19,833 nt of DNA, taken from NCBI GenBank assembly GCA_959018755.1, contig CAUEMA010000025.1, positions 1-19,833 of the forward strand, written 5' to 3'. The notes beneath the pieces were generated by a model, which saw nothing but the letters and a program-made list of their open reading frames with translations, was not told the DNA's origin and made no database searches. The stretch comes from an uncultured Collinsella sp. Lineage in GTDB: Bacteria > Actinomycetota > Coriobacteriia > Coriobacteriales > Coriobacteriaceae. Position 1 is the first letter of the stretch; each line of letters opens with the position of its first letter. A program made the position numbers and the translations under genes. This document shows positions 15,894 through 19,833 of this stretch, piece after piece.

Positions 15894-17108
15894 ATGACGG
15901 CGGCATCCAACAATTCAATGCAACTTGAGGGAAAAACGATCCTGCTGGGCATTACCGGCGGGATCGCCGCCTATAAGTCGTGCAATATCGTGCGCCTGCT
16001 GCAAAAGCGCGGTGCGCGCGTCAAGGTCGTTATGAGCGAGCATGCCACCGAGTTTGTGGGCCCGCTCACCTTCCGTGCGCTCACCAACGAGCCCGTTGCC
16101 GTGGGCCTATTCGACGATCCTTCCGACCCCATCCACCACATTTCGCTGGCGCAGGAGCCCGACCTGGTGGTCGTGGCGCCCGCGACGGCCAATATCATCG
16201 CCAAGATGGCCAACGGCATCGCCGATGACCTTATTTCCACCACGCTGCTTGCGACGCCGCGACCCATCGTGATCGCACCTGCTATGAACAACGGCATGTG
16301 GAAGGCGCCGGCGACGCAGGCCAACATGGCCACGCTGCGCGACCGCGGCGTGCATGTGGTGGGACCCGGCAGCGGCTACCTTGCCTGCGGCGACGTGGAC
16401 ACGGGACGCATGAGCGAGCCCGAGGACATCGTCGAGGCCATCTGCGAGGTGCTCAATCCCACGCCCCAGGACCTTGCGGGCAAGCGCATCGTAATCACCG
16501 CCGGCCCCACGCACGAGCCGATCGATCCCGTGCGCTTTATTGGCAACCGGTCGTCGGGCAAGATGGGCATCGCCCTGGCGGGGGAGGCCACTCGCCGCGG
16601 TGCCGAGGTCACGCTTGTGCTGGGACCGACATCGCTTGATGTTCCCCGCGGCGTGGAGTGCGTGCGTGTGCAAACCGCCACAGAGATGCTGCAGGCGGCT
16701 CTGAGCGCCTTTCAGACGGCCGATGCGGCCATTTGTGCGGCTGCCGTCGCTGACTACACACCCGCCGCTCCAGCCGACCATAAACTCAAAAAGTCCAACG
16801 AGCGTTTGGATCGCATTGAACTGGTCGAGACCGTTGACATCTTAGCCGAGCTTTCGCGTCAAAAGGGAGTGCGGCGCGTAATCGGCTTTGCGGCCGAGAC
16901 CGATAACGTCGTGGAGTACGCGCAACGTAAGCTCGCCCGCAAGGGTTGTGATGCCATTATCGCCAACGATGTCTCACGCGCCGATTCGGGCTTTGGAACC
17001 GATACGAACAAGGCCTGGATCGTGAGTAAGGCGGGTACGCAAGAACTTCCTGTGCTAACAAAACCCCAGCTCGCAGATACAATTTTGGACTTGCTTCAAA
17101 ATTTGTAA
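15894..17108 (+). CDS. coaBC: Bifunctional phosphopantothenoylcysteine decarboxylase/synthetase
   Basis: CoaBC joins cysteine to 4'-phosphopantothenate and decarboxylates the product to 4'-phosphopantetheine, two steps of coenzyme A synthesis. The N-terminal flavoprotein half (CoaC) has GITGGIAAYK, the catalytic His82 in IHHISLA, PAMNNGMW and Cys165 in LACGDVDTGRM. The C-terminal half (CoaB) has ITAGPTHEPIDPVRFI, NRSSGKMG, AAVADY and the Lys299-Lys300 pair in KLKKSNE. The length of 404 residues is normal. It starts 2 nt after the zinc-ribbon gene and closes the long plus-strand run. No hairpin terminator is seen after the stop, and a tRNA gene follows 80 nt later. Confidence 0.96.
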   Translation: MTAASNNSMQLEGKTILLGITGGIAAYKSCNIVRLLQKRGARVKVVMSEHATEFVGPLTFRALTNEPVAVGLFDDPSDPIHHISLAQEPDLVVVAPATANIIAKMANGIADDLISTTLLATPRPIVIAPAMNNGMWKAPATQANMATLRDRGVHVVGPGSGYLACGDVDTGRMSEPEDIVEAICEVLNPTPQDLAGKRIVITAGPTHEPIDPVRFIGNRSSGKMGIALAGEATRRGAEVTLVLGPTSLDVPRGVECVRVQTATEMLQAALSAFQTADAAICAAAVADYTPAAPADHKLKKSNERLDRIELVETVDILAELSRQKGVRRVIGFAAETDNVVEYAQRKLARKGCDAIIANDVSRADSGFGTDTNKAWIVSKAGTQELPVLTKPQLADTILDLLQNL

Positions 17109-17116
17109 AAAAGTTC

Positions 17117-17149
17117 TTGCACAAGGCTAAAGTTTCGGGTTAATATACT
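17117..17149 (+). promoter_or_regulatory. Probable promoter of tRNA-Pro
   Basis: TTGCAC at 17117-17122 could be a -35 box, followed 18 nt later by TAATAT at 17141-17146. An alternative -10, TATACT at 17144-17149, overlaps it. Both are followed by the tRNA at 17189, giving a short 5' leader. The -35 match is weak (3 of 6). The stretch is AT-rich and begins 8 nt after the coaBC stop. Confidence 0.4.
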
Positions 17150-17188
17150 CCCTGTTGCGAGCGAGAGCAGAGCAACAAACAAAAGCTT

Positions 17189-17265
<77 letters not shown>

Positions 17266-17274
17266 GAAGTTTGC

Positions 17275-17309
17275 AGGTCAGGCACCTAGTGCCTGACCTT
17301 TTTTGTTTT
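17275..17309 (+). terminator. Rho-independent terminator after tRNA-Pro
   Basis: A perfect 11-bp stem (AGGTCAGGCAC at 17275-17285 with GTGCCTGACCT at 17289-17299) has a 3-nt loop. It is followed by a T-rich tail, TTTTT-G-TTTT. It lies 9 nt after the tRNA CCA and would stop both the tRNA transcript and any read-through from coaBC. Confidence 0.9.
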
Positions 17310-17734
17310 AAGTAATTGCTTAAATTTGATTAATCAACAGGGTGCCAAAAAACTACCTGCGCGATAATCGCTTTTTGCGGTTACTTGCGCGTTTTGCACG
17401 CGCTTAAGCCGATTTATTAACGCGACATGAATCTACATACGCGTAGCTGGTATACAGACGAGTACAGGCTGTATTTATCGCGGCGATTTACGCAGATATG
17501 GCGACTGTAACGAACTAGTGTGTCGCTGTATTTATTCCAGCAGTTCACTTGATCTGTGGACAAGTGGACTGTTGCAACGAAACGCCAAGCAGGATGGGCT
17601 CTATACGAGGACGCCGCAGAGGCAATGGCGGGGGAGTGCGGCAGGCGCTCTGAGAGCCGCTGTATGACCCCATTTCTCCTCAACCCGATTACCTGTGCTA
17701 TGAACCTCGAATTGTTCGAGTAATCGCCAAAAGA
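17310..17734 (+). other. 425-nt stretch without a convincing gene
   Basis: Composition here is visibly more AT-rich than in the preceding genes, particularly up to about 17560. Plus-strand frames are broken by stops. The longest plus-strand piece, about 17561-17722, has no upstream start and no recognised similarity. A 138-codon minus-strand frame (17417-17833) crosses the terminator at 17735-17762 and the DUF6273 remnant in another frame, so I do not call it. Small inverted repeats occur at 17387-17403 (GCGCGT/ACGCGC) and 17706-17720 (CTCGAA/TTCGAG). It may hold decayed genes or an untranslated region. Confidence 0.5.
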
Positions 17735-17762
17735 AAAGCCCTCGCAGGATTGCGAGGGCTTT
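17735..17762 (-). terminator. Rho-independent terminator for the minus-strand DUF6273 remnant
   Basis: The perfect 12-bp stem AAAGCCCTCGCA/TGCGAGGGCTTT encloses a 4-nt loop. Read on the minus strand it is followed by TTCTTTT, a better T tract than on the plus strand. It lies 13 nt beyond the stop of the minus-strand frame at 17776, so it is the original terminator of that gene. Confidence 0.85.
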
Positions 17763-17775
17763 GCGCTAAAAGAGA

Positions 17776-18117
17776 TCAGAAGCAGAAAGCGGGGAGAACA
17801 TAAAACGAGTCCGTCGCGCTGTAGCTGTAGCAAATACCGCCGCTTTGAACATAGCGAAAGGACGTGGAGCTGCGCGGTCTCACGGAGCGAGTCCAGTGGC
17901 TATAGCCTGATGCACCGGAATAGTTCGACTCCGTCACGCCCTTGGATTTGTAGCACTCGTACTGGATGCCGTCGGATTGCATATCCCCGTATACTTCGGT
18001 TGCCGAGAGCAGAAAAACCTTGTCGGTCGTCGCTGAGGGGGCACCGCCCCAGTTACCGCCAACGTTATCGGTTGTCTTTGTGACGGGTTTCACCTTTGAC
18101 TGGAAGAACCTCTTGCC
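17776..18117 (-). pseudogene. 3' remnant of a DUF6273-type surface or secreted protein gene
   Basis: The frame shows the C-terminal signature of DUF6273-like proteins: TDKVFLLSATEVYG, then IQYECYKSKG, SHWTRSV, and a final VLPAFCF. In intact relatives this block is the end of a much larger protein, which often has N-terminal secretion or sugar-binding parts. Here the frame is closed upstream by a TAA at 18118-18120, just before KRFFQSKVKPVTKTT. Only a GTG at 18091-18093 is available as start, and no clear ribosome binding site precedes it, so about 105 codons are left. The gene keeps its terminator (17735-17762). A real short protein cannot be fully excluded, but a truncated remnant is more likely. 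The family assignment rests on motif recognition, not on a search. Confidence 0.65.
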
Positions 18118-18124
18118 TTATAAA
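18096..18124 (+). promoter_or_regulatory. Strong sigma70-like promoter of the secreted-protein gene
   Basis: TTGACT at 18096-18101 and TATAAA at 18119-18124 are separated by 17 nt. Each matches five of six consensus bases. Transcription would begin near 18131, about 75 nt before the ATG at 18207. The promoter overlaps the broken upstream edge of the DUF6273 remnant on the other strand. Confidence 0.65.
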
Positions 18125-18206
18125 AGAAATACGCCAAATACAACGGATATAAAGCGGAAGGAGGCGACATCGAGTAACTATCAAAGGCCAGATTAAGGAG
18201 CCAGCC

Positions 18207-18611
18207 ATGAAGAACTGCCTGCCCTCCATCGTCTCAGCAGCTCTTTGCCTCTCCCTTGTCATGACACCATTTGTGCCCGTTGCGGCAGCCTATGCCGACG
18301 AGGGATCTCCCGCCGAGAGCAGCGAGATCTACGTCGGAGACAACTAAGACGAAAATTACGATATATCCCTTTTTGAGCGCGGACGCTGCACGGATTCATA
18401 TTCCAAGGCGTGGTGCGATTCTCACGGATTTGCAAATAACCGCACCGTCCCTCACAAGGTCAAGCTGAACGCGAAGGAGGAGGCTTGCCTGCGCGATCCC
18501 TACCTTGCTGGCACCGCTGAAGTTATCGCCGGTCTCGCGACAACCGGTCCTGGCGGCGGCTTGTTTGCAACCGCAATGACATCGTACCGACTTTTCACTT
18601 GCATGTTCTGA
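18207..18611 (+). pseudogene. Secreted small protein gene interrupted by an in-frame TAA
   Basis: ATG 18207 has AAGGAG 6 nt upstream. The first 30 residues form a clear Sec signal peptide: MKNCLPS, a hydrophobic core (IVSAALCLSLVMTPFVPVA) and a likely cut after AAAYA, before DEGSPAES. TAA at 18345-18347 ends this frame after 46 codons. The same frame then stays open for 87 codons to TGA 18609-18611, 12 nt before the next gene. The part after the stop has four Cys (in RGRC, KAWC, EEAC and FTC), a basic middle and a Gly/Ala-rich hydrophobic end (GTAEVIAGLATTGPGGG). No start codon with a ribosome binding site follows the TAA. I read this as one secreted protein of about 133 residues with a nonsense mutation, or a sequencing error. 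No family was recognised. Confidence 0.6.
18345..18347 (+). other. In-frame ochre codon in the secreted-protein gene
   Basis: TAA splits a frame otherwise open from 18207 to 18608. One base change would restore a sense codon such as GAA, CAA, AAA, TAC or TAT. Confidence 0.7.
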
Positions 18612-18623
18612 AAGGCAGTTGCC

Positions 18624-18863
18624 ATGCAGTCGCAAAATCAATCGAGATACTTGACCACAATCGGCTTTGCCCTGCTTGCATTACTCTTTGCTAGCGACCT
18701 TTTGCTGAAACCGCCCAAGGAACTCGTTTTGCTTGCCATAGACTGCATTTCCGCCCTTTACTTTACGGCAACCCTATTCGTCGGACTAAAGGAGAGGAAA
18801 AAAGGCGCAGTCGTTGCATCTGCCGTAGGCGTGATCATAGCCATTGCCTCATTCTTTATCTGA
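18624..18863 (+). CDS. Small membrane protein with three predicted helices
   Basis: This 79-residue protein is not recognised. ATG 18624 is preceded by AAAGG at 18611-18615, which overlaps the stop of the secreted-protein gene. Three hydrophobic segments are visible, at about residues 10-28, 33-55 and 60-79, joined by the short basic loops KPPKE and KERKKG. Nearly the whole protein lies in the membrane. The position directly behind a small secreted, Cys- and Gly-rich protein, under the same promoter, is what is seen for bacteriocin immunity proteins, but this is inference from layout only. It could equally be an unrelated small membrane protein. No terminator with a T tract follows it. Confidence 0.75.
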   Translation: MQSQNQSRYLTTIGFALLALLFASDLLLKPPKELVLLAIDCISALYFTATLFVGLKERKKGAVVASAVGVIIAIASFFI

Positions 18864-18875
18864 CACATTGGTGAT

Positions 18876-19211
18876 CTAGGGGCGATATCGTAGGAATACG
18901 ACCGGGAGAGCCGGGACCAGATTGCCCGGGTTGCCCGGTCGGCTCGCGCGACGGCGCGGCGGTTCCACAGAAAGATCTCCGGACTTCACGCCGTTTCTGA
19001 TCGCATTGTAGACAGCCATCTCGTCTTCGCAGTCGGCGAGCACGCGGTGTGCGTCGTCGTTTTGGATGTCCAGCAAATCTCGAAGGTCCTCCATGCACCA
19101 GCGTCCGAGATCTGGCCATGCGCGTTGCGCGAGCTGATAAGTGTCGATTGCGATGTTGTAGTTAAAGACCAGGCCAAAGCCGTCCCAGGCAGAACGACTT
19201 TGTTTCCTTGA
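18876..19211 (-). pseudogene. C-terminal remnant of a DnaQ-type (DEDDh) 3'-5' exonuclease
   Basis: Open minus-strand frame of 111 codons ending at TAG 18876-18878. It contains the second exonuclease motif, NxxxD, in LVFNYNIAID, and the third, HxxxxD, in AHRVLADCED (His at 19047-19049 and Asp at 19032-19034). Between them is DLRDLLDIQ. The first motif (DxE) and the whole N-terminal half are missing, and the frame is closed just upstream by TAA at 19212-19214. After the last motif the end is Arg/Pro/Gly-rich (RRRASRPGNPGNLVPA). A start at the internal ATG 19092-19094 gives 72 residues lacking two of the three motifs, so a functional enzyme is unlikely. Family recognition is by motif only. Confidence 0.6.
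18900..18940. repeat. Nested inverted repeat
   Basis: GACCGGG at 18900-18906 pairs with CCCGGTC at 18934-18940. Inside it CCGGG at 18911-18915 pairs with CCCGG at 18925-18929, giving a two-tier hairpin. There is no T tract. It lies within the end of the exonuclease remnant. Confidence 0.5.
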
Positions 19212-19234
19212 TTATCAACTTCATCCGGGCATTT

Positions 19235-19270
19235 CCCGCATTCATCCGTGTGTATACGGATGAATGCGGG
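19235..19270. repeat. Perfect 15-bp inverted repeat
   Basis: CCCGCATTCATCCGT at 19235-19249 and its exact reverse complement at 19256-19270 flank a 6-nt spacer GTGTAT. A third TTCATCCG lies at 19220-19227 in direct orientation. No T tract follows on either strand, so it is not a standard terminator. It sits between the broken exonuclease and the minus-strand gene ending at 19314. It could be a protein-binding site, a recombination site or a mobile-element end. Confidence 0.85.
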
Positions 19271-19279
19271 GTTCGATAC

Positions 19280-19308
19280 CCTGGCGGCCTGATCGGCAGA
19301 CCGCCAGG
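19280..19308. repeat. 8-bp inverted repeat after the minus-strand gene
   Basis: CCTGGCGG at 19280-19287 and CCGCCAGG at 19301-19308 enclose 13 nt. It lies 5 nt after the stop of the minus-strand gene (19314). There is no T tract, so any role in ending transcription would have to be shared with the hairpin at 19235-19270. Confidence 0.6.
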
Positions 19309-19313
19309 AATTC

Positions 19314-19742
19314 TCACTCCTCGATAAAAGCCGGCACTCGGTTAGTCCTGCGCATCTTGAAATCGCCAGTCTCGTGGGAGACGTAGAGAATGCCGTCCAT
19401 CCCGTCTCGTGATGCATACGACAGGTGAACTGAACCGCAATCCGATCCATCATTGTCGAGAAGATCGAACGAATTCGGATCGCTCGTTGCGGCCAAACGA
19501 CCACTCATGCAAGAGCCATCGTCATTACAGATTTGCCATTCCATGTCTTCGCCTGCGAGAATCGCCATAGACGGCCCGGTCGCGCCATCGCTGACATACA
19601 TCCCGTCTATGCCAAACCCATTTTCAGCGCCATCGATGAACGACTGCTCGGACCTATACCTCGCAAATGATGCACATAGCACCATTGCAAGACAAAGTAC
19701 AAAGCCAACAATCGCTATCTTTGCATAGCTCTTGCCTATCAT
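19314..19742 (-). CDS. Membrane-anchored extracytoplasmic protein of unknown function
   Basis: This 142-residue protein is not recognised. A short basic N-terminus (MIGKSYAK) is followed by one hydrophobic segment at about residues 9-27, then a hydrophilic region of about 115 residues outside the membrane. That region is rich in Asp, Gly and Ser and has three Cys (NDDGSCMSG, ICNDD and GSDCGS), so a disulfide is possible. There is no good lipobox at Cys17 or Cys23, so a membrane anchor or uncleaved signal is more likely than a lipoprotein. Read on the minus strand, GAGGGAGG lies 8 nt before ATG 19742 and supports the start. It follows the upstream minus-strand gene by 1 nt, so the two form an operon. 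Confidence 0.75.
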   Translation of the reverse strand: MIGKSYAKIAIVGFVLCLAMVLCASFARYRSEQSFIDGAENGFGIDGMYVSDGATGPSMAILAGEDMEWQICNDDGSCMSGRLAATSDPNSFDLLDNDGSDCGSVHLSYASRDGMDGILYVSHETGDFKMRRTNRVPAFIEE

Positions 19743-19743
19743 G

Positions 19744-19833
19744 TCATTCGCCTCCCTCGTATGTATCGAGGTATTCCCGCTTGAGCGTCTGCGAGGACGA
19801 CTCGGTCTTTTCCACGAGCGTGCCGGCCTCGAT
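19744..19833 (-). CDS. 3' end of a minus-strand gene running off the window
   Basis: The last 29 codons are visible, ending at TGA 19744-19746, one base before the start of the next minus-strand gene. The visible residues are hydrophilic and mixed in charge (VEKTESSSQTLKREYLDTY). The ribosome binding site of the downstream gene is in the final codons. This 1-nt spacing, the open frame and the overlapping ribosome binding site all support a real gene. Product unknown. Confidence 0.65.
   Translation of the reverse strand: MEAGTLVEKTESSSQTLKREYLDTYEGGE

Noticed and set aside
17417..17833. 138-codon minus-strand frame after the tRNA
   Set aside because: It runs through the terminator at 17735-17762 and overlaps the DUF6273 remnant in another frame. 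The start has no ribosome binding site and the product no known similarity.
17966..18196. 76-codon plus-strand frame across the DUF6273 remnant
   Set aside because: It is antisense to the recognisable DUF6273 motif block, and runs across the promoter at 18096-18124.
18986..19504. 172-codon minus-strand frame between the anchored protein gene and the exonuclease remnant
   Set aside because: It crosses two coding frames and the 15-bp inverted repeat. The exonuclease motifs lie in a different frame.

Overview
The window looks like a chromosomal piece of a high-GC Coriobacteriia actinobacterium, most likely Collinsella or a close relative. That assignment is an inference from the GC-rich coding sequence, the housekeeping gene order (scpA-scpB-rluB-cmk-plsC-ispH-DUF512-der-plsY-gpsA) and the DUF6273-type remnant. 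No 16S rRNA gene or other decisive marker is present.

Positions 1-17108 are an uninterrupted block of plus-strand housekeeping genes. It opens with an ABC-F ribosome-associated ATPase, a small membrane protein overlapping its end from a GTG start, and a site-2-protease-like membrane metalloprotease. The condensin partners ScpA and ScpB follow, then a RluB-type pseudouridine synthase. From cmk (5694) to coaBC (17108) twelve genes follow with gaps of at most 18 nt or short overlaps: CMP kinase, a PlsC-type acyltransferase, IspH, a PDZ/radical-SAM/DUF512 protein, the GTPase Der, PlsY, GpsA, ribulose-phosphate epimerase, a cysteine desulfurase, a Nif3-like protein, a coiled-coil zinc-ribbon protein and CoaBC. 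GpsA makes glycerol-3-phosphate, PlsY acylates it at position 1, and PlsC probably acylates position 2, so most of phosphatidate synthesis is in one unit. Der and the ABC-F protein serve the ribosome, CoaBC makes 4'-phosphopantetheine, and IspH makes isoprenoid precursors.

A tRNA-Pro(GGG) gene with encoded CCA and a clear terminator (17189-17309) marks a sharp change. Downstream the sequence is more AT-rich, genes are short, on both strands, and several are broken. There is a 425-nt stretch without a convincing gene, then the 3' remnant of a DUF6273-type gene on the minus strand with its terminator. Next, a strong plus-strand promoter leads to a gene for a secreted protein interrupted by an in-frame TAA, followed 12 nt later by a three-helix small membrane protein. 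After these come a 5'-truncated DnaQ-type exonuclease remnant on the minus strand, a perfect 15-bp inverted repeat, and a minus-strand pair encoding a membrane-anchored extracytoplasmic protein and the end of another protein that runs off the window.

The most interesting part is 17.3-19.8 kb, which resembles a decaying accessory island next to a tRNA gene. The secreted protein plus small membrane protein has the layout of a toxin or bacteriocin with an immunity protein, but no family match could be recognised, so that is a hypothesis.
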